From the NCBI GenBank assembly GCA_041395105.1, contig JAWLBB010000002.1, positions 62,001 to 126,000 of the forward strand: a stretch of 64,000 nucleotides of DNA, in the 5' to 3' direction. The notes beneath the pieces are model-generated. The model saw only the letters and a program-made list of their open reading frames with translations. It had not been told where the DNA came from and did no database searches. How positions within the stretch are numbered: position 1 is the stretch's first letter; the number at the start of each line of letters is the position of its first letter. The stretch comes from Opitutaceae bacterium (GTDB lineage: Bacteria > Verrucomicrobiota > Verrucomicrobiia > Opitutales > Opitutaceae). The translations under genes and the position numbers were made by a program. Positions 17,948 to 26,387 of the stretch are shown piece by piece.

Positions 17948-20092
17948 CTAGTTGCCGCCTCGGATCACATCGAGGACGATTCCGGGATTGAGGATCTCCG
18001 GCAACAGGACCGGGGCGGCGCCGTCGCCGGCAAAATAGACATAGAGGGGAACTCCGGTGCGTCCGAACTGGGCCAGGGCCCGGGTGATTTCGGGATTGCG
18101 CGTCGTCCAGTCCCCTTTCATTCCGACGATCCCCTTCTCCCGGAAGACTTTCTTGACCTCATCCGACCGGAAAACGACGAGCTCATTGGCCTTGCAGGTC
18201 AGGCACCAGGCCGCTGTGAAATCGAGGAAGACCGGATCGGGTCCGTTTTTCAATTCCTCGAGCTGCTGCGCATCATAGGGCAGCCAGGTGATTTCACCGG
18301 GGGCCGCCTGTGAGGTCGGGATCGCCGAACCCGCCGCCATGCGTGTCCCGGTCGATGCGACATAGAGACCGGCAACGAGGAAGACCAAAGCCGAGAACCG
18401 GGCCGCCAGCCGGACCGGGGTGGAACGGACCAGGGTATTCCAGCGACCGTAAATCCAGGCCGCGATGGCGATGGCCAGCAGTCCGAAGAGAAACCGGGCG
18501 ATCCCGTCCATCCCAACCTGCAGACCGAGGACCCAGGCCAGCCAGATGACCGTGGCCAGGAGAGGAAAGGCCATCAATTGCTTGAAGGTCTCCATCCACG
18601 CTCCCGGGCGCGGGAGAAAACGAAGCAGGGCCGGAACCGCGGACAGGATGACATAAGGTCCAGCCATGCCCAAGCCGAGCGCGGTGAACACCGTCAGGGA
18701 AACAACGGCCGGCTCGGTCAAAGCGAAGGCCAACGCGGAACCCATGAAAGGAGCGGTGCAGGGCGTCGCCACGATGGTCGCAAGCACACCGGTCATGAAT
18801 GAGCCGGCGTAGCCGCTGGTCCGGGCACTGGCCCCCACTCCGATCAACGATCCGCCGATCTCGAAGACCCCGAGCAGACTGAGCGAAAGCAGGAAAAGGA
18901 CGGCGGCGATGGCAATAATGAACAAGGGCGACTGCAGCTGATAACCCCAGCCCAATTGCTGGCCTCCCGCCCGAAGGGCGATGAGCAGCCCGGCGAGGAC
19001 CCAGAAACTGACGAGAACGCCGAGGGCGAAGACAAGTCCGTGACGGAGGATTCGGCTGCGATCCTCCCCTGCCTGCTGCACAAAAGAGAGAATCTTGATC
19101 GAGAGAACCGGAAAAACGCAGGGCATCAGATTGAGGATCAGTCCACCAAGCAGCGCGGCAGCCACCGCCACGGGCAGACTGATACGTTTCTTGCCGGAAA
19201 GGTCCTCGTAGGCGACTGAAGCGACCGGAAGGGGGATCGCATCAGCCGGGCCTTCAATCGAGGCTGCGATCGCCACGGCCTGACCGGGGATGACGGCACC
19301 AAAGCCACCGGACGCGAAGAGGACACCGTCCACCGCGTTGACCGGACCGGCAGCGTAAACCGCCGGCTTCAATAGAAGCGAGAGCCTCCCGTCCTTGAAA
19401 GTGACGACCTGGGGCGCGGCGGGCTCTATGACCGAATCCGTGGCATTGAAGAAGAATACACCCGAAGGATCCACCTCTGCCCCTTCAGGAAGCATGACCT
19501 CAAGCCTGAGGTCGTCGCCCTCCGGGCTGAGCGCAACCGGCCAACCCACCCCTTCCAGCGGGAGGGACTCGCGGGTTTGCGCAAAGAGACCCTCCCAAGC
19601 CGGATCCGCTGTCGGCGGGCCGGAGGTGACGGGCAGGACAAGGGAAAGGTCGGCTCCGCCGGGAATGCAGACATCGTGGCAGGCGAGCCAATCCGCCCGC
19701 ACCTTCAAATCGACCGACTCGACCCTCGGCAGGGTTGGTGGAGGATCGATTCTCACCATGAGAAGAACCTCTCCCTCGTAACCGTAGCTGACCAGCGGTT
19801 CAAGCGGGATGCGCTGCGGGGTCGGCCAGATGATTGGCCCGGCCGTGAATCCCTCGGGAAGAGTCCAGGTCAGGCTGGTCCCCAGACCGGCATCGCCGGG
19901 ATTCGTCCAATAGGTATGCCAGTGATCGATCATCTCGAGGCGAACCCCGACCCAGAAGGGCAGACCAGGCTGGATGGAGGTGGATTCGGCGACGAGCTCA
20001 GCCGTCACATGGTCGGTCTTGACCGGCCCGGACGCCTCTGCCAGGAAGGGAACCAGCCCCAGAATCAGGCTCAAGAGAAGTTTTTGCATCAT
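17948..20092 (-). CDS. ScsB/DsbD-type transmembrane protein-disulfide reductase
   Basis: I start at the ATG at 20092 (20089 is equivalent) because it opens a signal peptide. The N-terminal periplasmic domain has the ScsB-like HWHTYWTNPGDAGL segment and a redox pair Cys138/Cys142 in ACHDVCIPG. The central membrane domain has the two conserved single cysteines in LMPCVFPVLS and ATPCTAPF. The C-terminal thioredoxin domain has WCLTC. These three cysteine pairs relay electrons from cytoplasmic thioredoxin to periplasmic thiols. About 714 residues, the expected size for the family. It appears monocistronic. Confidence 0.9.
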   Translation of the reverse strand: MMQKLLLSLILGLVPFLAEASGPVKTDHVTAELVAESTSIQPGLPFWVGVRLEMIDHWHTYWTNPGDAGLGTSLTWTLPEGFTAGPIIWPTPQRIPLEPLVSYGYEGEVLLMVRIDPPPTLPRVESVDLKVRADWLACHDVCIPGGADLSLVLPVTSGPPTADPAWEGLFAQTRESLPLEGVGWPVALSPEGDDLRLEVMLPEGAEVDPSGVFFFNATDSVIEPAAPQVVTFKDGRLSLLLKPAVYAAGPVNAVDGVLFASGGFGAVIPGQAVAIAASIEGPADAIPLPVASVAYEDLSGKKRISLPVAVAAALLGGLILNLMPCVFPVLSIKILSFVQQAGEDRSRILRHGLVFALGVLVSFWVLAGLLIALRAGGQQLGWGYQLQSPLFIIAIAAVLFLLSLSLLGVFEIGGSLIGVGASARTSGYAGSFMTGVLATIVATPCTAPFMGSALAFALTEPAVVSLTVFTALGLGMAGPYVILSAVPALLRFLPRPGAWMETFKQLMAFPLLATVIWLAWVLGLQVGMDGIARFLFGLLAIAIAAWIYGRWNTLVRSTPVRLAARFSALVFLVAGLYVASTGTRMAAGSAIPTSQAAPGEITWLPYDAQQLEELKNGPDPVFLDFTAAWCLTCKANELVVFRSDEVKKVFREKGIVGMKGDWTTRNPEITRALAQFGRTGVPLYVYFAGDGAAPVLLPEILNPGIVLDVIRGGN

Positions 20093-20197
20093 TGTCTTGG
20101 GATGTTTGCGGTCGTGTTCTATTCCACAATCCGCAACCGGCGCAATGCCGGTCCAGTAACCAATCCGTAACTGATTTTTCTGCAAATTGCCCTAAAG

Positions 20198-20293
20198 ATG
20201 TTGTTCAAGCTGACGCGCCAGGAGCAGAAATTCCTCTCCATTCTGGCGATTCTCCTCCTGCTCGGCCTGATCGGACTGCTGGTTTTCCAGTAA
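20198..20293 (+). CDS. candidate 31-residue single-pass membrane peptide
   Basis: ATG at 20198 to TAA at 20293. The product is a polar N terminus (MLFKLTRQEQKF) followed by a Leu/Ile-rich helix of about 18 residues ending LLVFQ. The charge pattern (Lys, Arg before the helix) predicts the N terminus in the cytoplasm. It lies in the divergent region between the ScsB-like gene and fabV and ends 57 bp before fabV. No Shine-Dalgarno sequence is evident and no family is recognised, so it is a candidate only. Confidence 0.4.
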   Translation: MLFKLTRQEQKFLSILAILLLLGLIGLLVFQ

Positions 20294-20350
20294 TCGATTC
20301 CCCTGAATCTTTTTCTCGACCCCGATAGGTGGCACAAACAGAGTCCTGCC

Positions 20351-21538
20351 ATGATCATCCGACCCAAAGTGCGTGGCTTCGTCTGTGTCACCGCTCATCC
20401 GACCGGCTGCGAGACACACGTCAAGGAACAGATCGACTACGTGCGCCGCCAGGGAAAGATCAACGACGGTCCCAAACGGGTGCTCGTGATCGGCGCCTCG
20501 ACGGGATTCGGGTTGGCCACGAGGATCGTCTCGGCCTTCGGCTGCGGGGCGGACACCGTGGGTGTCTTCTTTGAACGGCCGGCCGGCAACGGACGCCCGG
20601 CAACGACCGGCTACTACAACTCGATCGCTCTGGACAAGCTGGCCCGCAAGGAAGGCCTTTTCGCCAAGAGCATAAACGGCGACGCCTTTTCCGACGAAAT
20701 CAAGGCGGAGACGATCGAGGTCATCCGGAAGAACCTCAAAACGGTGGACATGGTGGTCTATTCGCTGGCGTCGCCCCGGCGGACCCATCCCCGGACCGGA
20801 GTGATCCACAAGAGCACGATCAAGCCGATCGGAAAATCATTCACCGGCAAGACCGTGGATACCGACAGCGGCGTCATCAGCGAGACGACGATCGAACCGG
20901 CGACTGTCGAGGAAGTCGAAGACACCATCGCCGTGATGGGCGGCGAGGACTGGGAGATGTGGATCGACGCCCTCCAGGCGGCTGGCGTGCTCGCACCTGG
21001 AACCACCACCATCGCCTACGACTACGTGGGGCCCGAAGTGACCTGGCCCATCTACACCAACGGCACCATCGGGACCGCCAAGAGAGACCTCCGCGCCGCC
21101 TGCCGGCGGATACACGACCGACTGGCCGTGAGCGGTGGCCGCGCCTTCATCTCGGTCAACAAGGCCCTGGTCAGCCAGGCCAGCTCCGCCATCCCCGTCG
21201 TCCCCCTCTATATCTCGATCCTCTACAAGATCATGAAGGAAATGGGGACCCATGAGGGTTGTATCGAACAGATCGACCGCCTTTTCCGGACCCGCCTTTT
21301 CAACGGTTCGGTTCCCCCGCTCGACGGTGACGGACGCATCCGGATCGACGACCTCGAGATGAGGCCCGAGGTGCAGGAGGCGGTCGCGCGGATCTGGCCC
21401 GAGGTCACCACGGAGAACCTTGAGGAATTGACCGATATCGCAGGGTATCGAAAGGAATTCCTCAAGCTCTTCGGATTCGGTCTTCCCGGCATTGATTACG
21501 ATGCCGACGAGGAGATCGAACTGAGCCTCGAAGACTGA
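20351..21538 (+). CDS. fabV: trans-2-enoyl-ACP/CoA reductase FabV
   Basis: A 395-residue FabV-type enoyl reductase, which uses NAD(P)H for the last step of fatty-acid elongation and is typically insensitive to triclosan. The N-terminal MIIRPKVRGFVCVTAHPTGC, the nucleotide-binding VLVIGASTGFGLATRI, and the family active-site pair Tyr235 and Lys244 (Tyr-x8-Lys in WPIYTNGTIGTAK) are all visible. A VYSLASPRR segment follows the Rossmann core. Length is typical (about 400). dtd follows 14 bp downstream, so the two may be co-transcribed. Confidence 0.96.
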   Translation: MIIRPKVRGFVCVTAHPTGCETHVKEQIDYVRRQGKINDGPKRVLVIGASTGFGLATRIVSAFGCGADTVGVFFERPAGNGRPATTGYYNSIALDKLARKEGLFAKSINGDAFSDEIKAETIEVIRKNLKTVDMVVYSLASPRRTHPRTGVIHKSTIKPIGKSFTGKTVDTDSGVISETTIEPATVEEVEDTIAVMGGEDWEMWIDALQAAGVLAPGTTTIAYDYVGPEVTWPIYTNGTIGTAKRDLRAACRRIHDRLAVSGGRAFISVNKALVSQASSAIPVVPLYISILYKIMKEMGTHEGCIEQIDRLFRTRLFNGSVPPLDGDGRIRIDDLEMRPEVQEAVARIWPEVTTENLEELTDIAGYRKEFLKLFGFGLPGIDYDADEEIELSLED

Positions 21539-21552
21539 CCACCACCAGCGCG

Positions 21553-22002
21553 ATGCGCGCCGTTGTCCAGAGGGTCAGCCATGCATCGGTCACGATCGGG
21601 AACCAGGTGCACGCCGCGACCGGACCGGGTCTGCTGGTGCTGCTTGGGATCCATCGCGACGACGACGAAACCCTGGCCGTCTGGATGGCGGGAAAGCTGG
21701 CCCGCCTGCGCATCTTTGAGGATGCCGAGGGCATCATGAATCGCTCGCTCCTCGACACCGGGGGAGAGGCCCTAGTGGTCAGCCAGTTCACTTTGCTGGC
21801 CAATCACCGGAAAGGGAACCGTCCCTCCTTCAATGATGCGGCCCGGCCGGAGACGGCCATCCCGCTCTACGAGAGGTGTGTACGCGAACTGGAAAGTCTG
21901 CTGGGCAGAACGGTCGCGACGGGGGTCTTCGGAGCCCGGATGGAGATCGCCCTCTGCAACGACGGACCGGTCACCCTGGTCATTGATTCGAACGGGGGCT
22001 GA
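21553..22002 (+). CDS. dtd: D-aminoacyl-tRNA deacylase
   Basis: A 149-residue Dtd protein that removes D-amino acids (and glycine from tRNA-Ala) mischarged on tRNAs. The first motif, ALVVSQFTLLANHRKGNRPSF, corresponds to the SQFTL active-site block, and the cross-subunit motif is NDGPVTLVID. In the first block Asn-His replaces the more usual Asp-Thr before Arg-Lys-Gly, a mild deviation. Start ATG at 21553. It ends about 130 bp before the convergent exbD gene. Confidence 0.93.
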   Translation: MRAVVQRVSHASVTIGNQVHAATGPGLLVLLGIHRDDDETLAVWMAGKLARLRIFEDAEGIMNRSLLDTGGEALVVSQFTLLANHRKGNRPSFNDAARPETAIPLYERCVRELESLLGRTVATGVFGARMEIALCNDGPVTLVIDSNGG

Positions 22003-22074
22003 GGGGCTTTGGCAACGCGGACCGACCGGCCGGATGGCGGGCGATCGATCCCAATTCGATCCCGATGCTCCAGA

Positions 22075-22093
22075 GGCGCACTCGAGGTGCGCC
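22075..22093. terminator. hairpin between convergent genes
   Basis: GGCGCAC (22075-22081) and GTGCGCC (22087-22093) form a perfect 7-bp stem around TCGAG, midway between the converging dtd and exbD stops. There is no T tract on either side, so intrinsic termination is doubtful. Confidence 0.3.
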
Positions 22094-22129
22094 CCCGCAC
22101 GGAAGGAACCGCCAACTGCGGCAATCGCC

Positions 22130-22528
22130 CTACCGCGACTGGAGGCGGATCTTGTTCAGGCCCGATCGGCGACAGGTGTCCATGACCTGGGTCACCTTGT
22201 TCAAGGGGGTTTCCTCATGGGCCTTGATCAGGACGGTCACATCGGTCGATTGGCTGCTGATCACCTTGACCAGCGCCTCGAGTTGCTTCTCGTCGGCCAC
22301 CGTGCCGTTGAAGAAAACGATCCCGTCGCGATCGATGCCGATGATGACCGGACTGGCGAATTCGTTGCGGCCGGCCGTCTCAACCTGGGGCAGGGTCAGG
22401 TTCAAAGTCAGCTGTTCCCGGAACTGCATCGAGACCAGGAAGAAGAAGATCAGGACGGTCAGGACGTCGATGAGCGGGACGATATTGATGTCCGCCTTTC
22501 GCCGGCGGCGGGCCAGCAGTGTGCTCAC
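22130..22528 (-). CDS. exbD: ExbD/TolR family biopolymer transport protein
   Basis: A 132-residue protein with a short basic cytoplasmic N terminus, one membrane helix carrying the proton-pathway Asp21 (NIVPLIDVLTVLIFFFLVS), and a periplasmic domain of ExbD/TolR type. With ExbB it uses the proton gradient to energise TonB- or Tol-dependent outer-membrane work. Its start overlaps the exbB stop by 4 bp. No tonB or tol genes adjoin, so assignment to Ton or Tol is open. Confidence 0.9.
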   Translation of the reverse strand: MSTLLARRRRKADINIVPLIDVLTVLIFFFLVSMQFREQLTLNLTLPQVETAGRNEFASPVIIGIDRDGIVFFNGTVADEKQLEALVKVISSQSTDVTVLIKAHEETPLNKVTQVMDTCRRSGLNKIRLQSR

Positions 22529-23091
22529 TTGGATTCGGTGGCGCGGGCGTCAATCCGCTGGAGCAGAGACTCCAGCTGCACCGCATAAGTTTCCACTTTC
22601 CGCTGAAGGTAGCCGCTGCCGACCAGGCAGGGGATGGCGATGGCGAGACCCAGGACCGTGGTGGTGAGGGCGAGGGCGATTCCCTGGGTGAAGGCCGCCT
22701 GATCCGGGAGACCGGTCTCGGGTGAAATGGTGCTGAAGACCTTGACCAGGCCGGTGACCGTGCCGAGCAATCCAATCAGCGGTGCGGCACCGATGATGAT
22801 CTCCAGGAAGACGAATCCCCGCTCCATGCGATTGACCTCGAGCCGACCGAAGGCAAGAACCGCACCCTCATCGTGCAGGTGGACTTCGGCGAAGGAAAGG
22901 ATCCGCGCGAGGACGGAATCGTCCCCCCCTTTGGCGGGTTTCCCCTGAATGATGGCATCGACCAGACCGTTCGGGAGGACCGCCTGGCGCCTCAATGCAT
23001 AGAGCCGCTCAAAGATGATGAACAGCCCGACAAGGGAACAAAGACCCAACGGATAAACAAAGATACCGGCACCCCGGAGAATTTCGACCAT
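22525..23091 (-). CDS. exbB: ExbB/TolQ/MotA family proton channel protein
   Basis: A 188-residue three-helix protein: helix 1 near residues 10-28 (FVYPLGLCSLVGLFIIFERLYALRR), a cytoplasmic loop, helix 2 near residues 105-130 (ERGFVFLEIIIGAAPLIGLLGTVTGLVKVF) and helix 3 near residues 148-170 (GIALALTTTVLGLAIAIPCLV). These match the ExbB/TolQ core that forms the pentameric proton channel with ExbD. It lies 97 bp downstream of leuD on the same strand and is coupled to exbD. Confidence 0.9.
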   Translation of the reverse strand: MVEILRGAGIFVYPLGLCSLVGLFIIFERLYALRRQAVLPNGLVDAIIQGKPAKGGDDSVLARILSFAEVHLHDEGAVLAFGRLEVNRMERGFVFLEIIIGAAPLIGLLGTVTGLVKVFSTISPETGLPDQAAFTQGIALALTTTVLGLAIAIPCLVGSGYLQRKVETYAVQLESLLQRIDARATESK

Positions 23092-23188
23092 GGCAGACGT
23101 TGTTGGTGAGAGTCAGATTCGAAGGCTGGACCACTCCGGTAGGTCATGAAGAATCCGGGGATGTTCCCTGCGGGATCCGGTCCGGACC

Positions 23189-23791
23189 TCAAGCAGCCAT
23201 ATAGGGCAGTTTCCCGGCGACCGCACGCACATCGTCGAGTCCGTCAAGGAGGTCTCCGATCGGATCCCACCGGCCGGAAACCAGGGCGCTCTGCGCCGAG
23301 TTCCGGATCTCAGCCGGTCGGCGAACGTCTCCATAGCGCACTTCGGATGCCTCCACATCGAGCACGATCTCGAGCTCCGGATTCTGCTCGACGGCACGGG
23401 CCAGTTCTTCAATGGCGGCCTTGGGCAGGCTGAAGCAGGGAATGCCCAGGGTCGTGCAATTGCCGAAGAAGATCTCGGCGAAACTCTCGGCGATAATCCC
23501 CCGGAAACCGTAACGATAAAGAGCCTGGGGTGCGTGCTCCCGGGAACTCCCGCAACCGAAATTGGAACCGGAGAGGAGGATGGTGGCGCCCTTGTAACGA
23601 GGATCGTTCAAGGGATGGGGTCGATCCGATCCGTCGGCATTCTTGCGGACGTCGTAGAAGAGGTACTCGCCGAGACCGTCGAAGGTCACGCACTTCATGA
23701 ATCGGGCCGGGATAATCCGGTCGGTATCGATCGCGTCGCCGGGAACACGAACGCCCCGTCCACTTATTCTTTTGATTGCCTGCAATGCCAT
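23189..23791 (-). CDS. leuD: 3-isopropylmalate dehydratase small subunit
   Basis: A 200-residue LeuD when started at the ATG at 23791 (MALQAIKRISGRGV). The family signature GSNFGCGSSREHAPQAL and the IDTDRIIPARF segment are present. With LeuC it isomerises 2- to 3-isopropylmalate in leucine synthesis. The gene starts 4 bp after the leuC stop, so translation is coupled and the two subunits are made together. Confidence 0.95.
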   Translation of the reverse strand: MALQAIKRISGRGVRVPGDAIDTDRIIPARFMKCVTFDGLGEYLFYDVRKNADGSDRPHPLNDPRYKGATILLSGSNFGCGSSREHAPQALYRYGFRGIIAESFAEIFFGNCTTLGIPCFSLPKAAIEELARAVEQNPELEIVLDVEASEVRYGDVRRPAEIRNSAQSALVSGRWDPIGDLLDGLDDVRAVAGKLPYMAA

Positions 23792-23795
23792 CTGA

Positions 23796-25220
23796 CTATG
23801 CCTCCGCCAATTCGCGAACCCCGAAAACCTCCCGGGCATCGCTGATTTCACCTTTGACCGCCGCCGCCGCGACCATGACCGGACTCATCAGAACGGTCCG
23901 ACCGGTCGGACTGCCCTGACGGCCCTTGAAATTCCGATTGCTCGAACTCGCGCAGAGCTGATCCCCGACCAGCTTGTCCGGATTCATGGCCAGACACATC
24001 GAACAACCGGCGTCGCGCCAGTCGAATCCGGCCTCGCGGAATACCTTGTCGATTCCCATCTCCCGGCAGATGGCGTTGACCGCCTGGGAACCGGGAACCG
24101 CGATCGCCTTGATTCCCGGAGCCACCTGCCTGCCCTTGAGGAATCGGGCGGTCTCAACAAAATCCGAAAGACGCCCGTTGGTGCAACTGCCGACAAAGGC
24201 GACATCAATGCGGGTGCCCTTGATCGCCGAACCCGGGACCAGTTTCATGTATTCGAGGGCCTCGCCCACCAGTTCCTTTTCCTCCGCAACGGTCCCTTCG
24301 ACCGTCGGAACGCATTCGTCGATCGAGATGGCCTGGCCGGGATTGATCCCCCAGGTAACGGTCGGCGGAATATCCTCCGCGCGGATCGAGACGACATCGT
24401 CGTATTCACAATCCGGATCACTGGCATAGGACTTCCAACGGGCGACCGACTCTTCCCAGGCGGCGCCCTTCGGGCTGTAGGGCCGGCCCTTGAGAAAGGC
24501 AAAGGTGGTCTCGTCGGGATTGACGTAGCCCGCACGCGCGCCGCCCTCGATCGACATATTGCAGACCGTCATCCGCTCCTCCATCGAGAAATGGTCGAAG
24601 ACTTCGCCGCCGTACTCGTAGGCAAACCCGGTCCCGCCGTTCACGCCGAGCAGCCGGATGATGTGCAGGATGACGTCCTTGGCATAAACCCCGGGAGGCA
24701 GCTGACCATCGACGTTGATGCGGCGGACTTTCAGGCGTCCGAGAGCCATCGTCTGGGTGGCCAGGACGTCGCGGATCTGGGTCGTCCCGATACCGAAGGC
24801 GACCGCGCCGAACGCCCCGTGAGTCGAGGTATGGGAATCCCCGCAGGCAATCGTGGTGCCCGGCTGGGTGATGCCCTGCTCGGGACCCACCACGTGGACG
24901 ATGCCCTGGCGGCCGGAGGCGATGTCGAAATAGGTGATGTTGAACTCATCGCAATTGCGTTTGAGTTCCTTGATCATGGCGTCGGCCAATGGATCGGCAA
25001 AGGGCTCCGTCCGCTGGTCGGTCGGCACGATATGGTCGACCGTGGCAAAGGTCCGATGCGGAAACGCCACCTTGAGCCCCAGGTCCCGCAGCATGCCGAA
25101 GGCCTGCGGACTCGTCACCTCATGAATCAGGTGGGTGTCGATCAACAACTGCGTCTGGCCGTTCGACAGCCTTCGCACTTCGTGGGTGTCCCACACTTTC
25201 TCAAATAATGTCTTTCCCAT
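23796..25220 (-). CDS. leuC: 3-isopropylmalate dehydratase large subunit
   Basis: A 474-residue aconitase-family protein started at the ATG at 25220 (MGKTLFEKVWD). The IACGDSHTSTHGAFGA block and the [4Fe-4S] cysteines in GSCTNGRLSD and in the CSMCLAMNPD segment are visible. It forms the heteromeric isopropylmalate isomerase with LeuD. leuA and leuB are not in this window. A terminator for cysK lies just upstream, so leuCD probably has its own promoter at about 25225-25260. Confidence 0.96.
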   Translation of the reverse strand: MGKTLFEKVWDTHEVRRLSNGQTQLLIDTHLIHEVTSPQAFGMLRDLGLKVAFPHRTFATVDHIVPTDQRTEPFADPLADAMIKELKRNCDEFNITYFDIASGRQGIVHVVGPEQGITQPGTTIACGDSHTSTHGAFGAVAFGIGTTQIRDVLATQTMALGRLKVRRINVDGQLPPGVYAKDVILHIIRLLGVNGGTGFAYEYGGEVFDHFSMEERMTVCNMSIEGGARAGYVNPDETTFAFLKGRPYSPKGAAWEESVARWKSYASDPDCEYDDVVSIRAEDIPPTVTWGINPGQAISIDECVPTVEGTVAEEKELVGEALEYMKLVPGSAIKGTRIDVAFVGSCTNGRLSDFVETARFLKGRQVAPGIKAIAVPGSQAVNAICREMGIDKVFREAGFDWRDAGCSMCLAMNPDKLVGDQLCASSSNRNFKGRQGSPTGRTVLMSPVMVAAAAVKGEISDAREVFGVRELAEA

Positions 25221-25258
25221 CACGGTCTCGGTAGAGCTTAAACCAACCAACAAGATTC

Positions 25259-25304
25259 AAAAAGACCGGCCGCGCAATTCCCAAATGGGGATCACGCGGC
25301 CGGT
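25259..25304 (-). terminator. intrinsic terminator downstream of cysK
   Basis: ACCGGCCGCG (25265-25274) and CGCGGCCGGT (25295-25304) form a perfect 10-bp GC-rich stem with a 20-nt loop. On the minus strand the stem is followed by C and five T (complement of 25259-25263). It sits about 75 bp after the cysK stop and separates cysK from leuCD. Confidence 0.75.
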
Positions 25305-25376
25305 TCTTCGAAATCAACGGTCGCTCAGAGGCTGTTCCCGGGCGCAACGCACACCCCGGAAGCACGCCACGGGCGA

Positions 25377-26324
25377 TCAGGACGCGACTTCCTGACGGGC
25401 CTTTTCGGCCAGGGGGGTGCTCAGGTATCGCTCGCTCGGGCTGGCCGCGATCACCACGATAGTCTTGCCGGCCATCTCAGGTCGCTTCCCGATTTCCAGG
25501 GCGGCCCGGATCGTCGCACCGGAGGAAATGCCCACCGCCAGGCCATCGGTCAGCGACACCTGCTGGGCGGTGACGAACGCATCATCATTGGAAACCTTGA
25601 ACACTTCGTCGATGATCGCGGTGTTCAGGTTCTTCGGGATGAATCCGGCGCCGATGCCCTGGATCTTGTGGGGCCCCGACTTTCCACCGGAAATGACCGG
25701 ACTGGCTTCGGGCTCGACCGCCACCGTGTGGAGGCTCCGCCGTCCCTTGATCACCTCGGAAACCCCAGTGATGGTTCCGCCGGTCCCTACCCCGGCGACG
25801 AAGACATCGATCTTTCCGTCGGTATCCTCCCAGATCTCCTCAGCCGTGGTCCGGCGATGAACCGCGGGATTCGCCGGATTCTCAAATTGGTTCGGCATGA
25901 ACGCACCGCCGCCGTGATCGACAACCAACTCGGCCGCCCGACGAATCGCCCCGTTCATTCCTTCTGCACCCGGAGTCAGCGTGATCTCGGCTCCGAGAAG
26001 CCGGAGTAGCACCCTGCGTTCCATCGACATGGTCTCCGGCATGGTCAGGATGCATCGGTAGCCTTTGGCCGCGCAGACAAAGGCCAGGGCGATGCCGGTA
26101 TTGCCCGAAGTCGGCTCGATGACAACCCCGCCCGGCTTGAGCCGCCCGTCCTTCTCCGCCGCTTCAATCATGGCGACACCGATGCGATCCTTAACGCTGG
26201 CCAGCGGGTTGAAGAACTCGCACTTGACGTAAATGTTGGCGTCGATGCCCGATGCGATCCGGTTCAATTTGATGAGCGGAGTGCGACCCACTGCCGCGAG
26301 AATATTAGGATGGGTGTTTGCCAT
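25377..26324 (-). CDS. cysK: cysteine synthase A (O-acetylserine sulfhydrylase)
   Basis: A 315-residue PLP enzyme that makes cysteine from O-acetylserine and sulfide. Lys45 in PLASVKDRIG is the expected Schiff-base Lys. The substrate loop EPTSGNTGIAL and the phosphate-binding GVGTGGTITGV are present, as is the C-terminal SSGA segment. Length and motifs fit CysK rather than cystathionine beta-synthase. It is monocistronic, bounded by its own promoter-like sequence and terminator. Confidence 0.95.
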   Translation of the reverse strand: MANTHPNILAAVGRTPLIKLNRIASGIDANIYVKCEFFNPLASVKDRIGVAMIEAAEKDGRLKPGGVVIEPTSGNTGIALAFVCAAKGYRCILTMPETMSMERRVLLRLLGAEITLTPGAEGMNGAIRRAAELVVDHGGGAFMPNQFENPANPAVHRRTTAEEIWEDTDGKIDVFVAGVGTGGTITGVSEVIKGRRSLHTVAVEPEASPVISGGKSGPHKIQGIGAGFIPKNLNTAIIDEVFKVSNDDAFVTAQQVSLTDGLAVGISSGATIRAALEIGKRPEMAGKTIVVIAASPSERYLSTPLAEKARQEVAS

Positions 26325-26332
26325 TTGTGAAG

Positions 26333-26362
26333 TATCTAAGGTTCTTGCATTAACTTAGTCAA
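26333..26362 (-). promoter_or_regulatory. candidate sigma-70 promoter of cysK with overlapping inverted repeat
   Basis: On the minus strand TTGACT (complement of 26357-26362) and TAGATA (complement of 26333-26338) are separated by 18 bp. The -10 box ends about 9 bp before the ATG at 26324, so the transcript would be nearly leaderless, and no Shine-Dalgarno sequence is present. An interrupted inverted repeat CTAAG-N13-CTTAG (26336-26358) overlaps the spacer and could be an operator. Confidence 0.45.
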
Positions 26363-26387
26363 GATAACCCGAAGGAATCCCTGAAAT

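Noticed and set aside
22075..22093. Strong bidirectional terminator between dtd and exbD
   Set aside because: The 7-bp stem has no T tract on either strand, so I list it only as a weak candidate.
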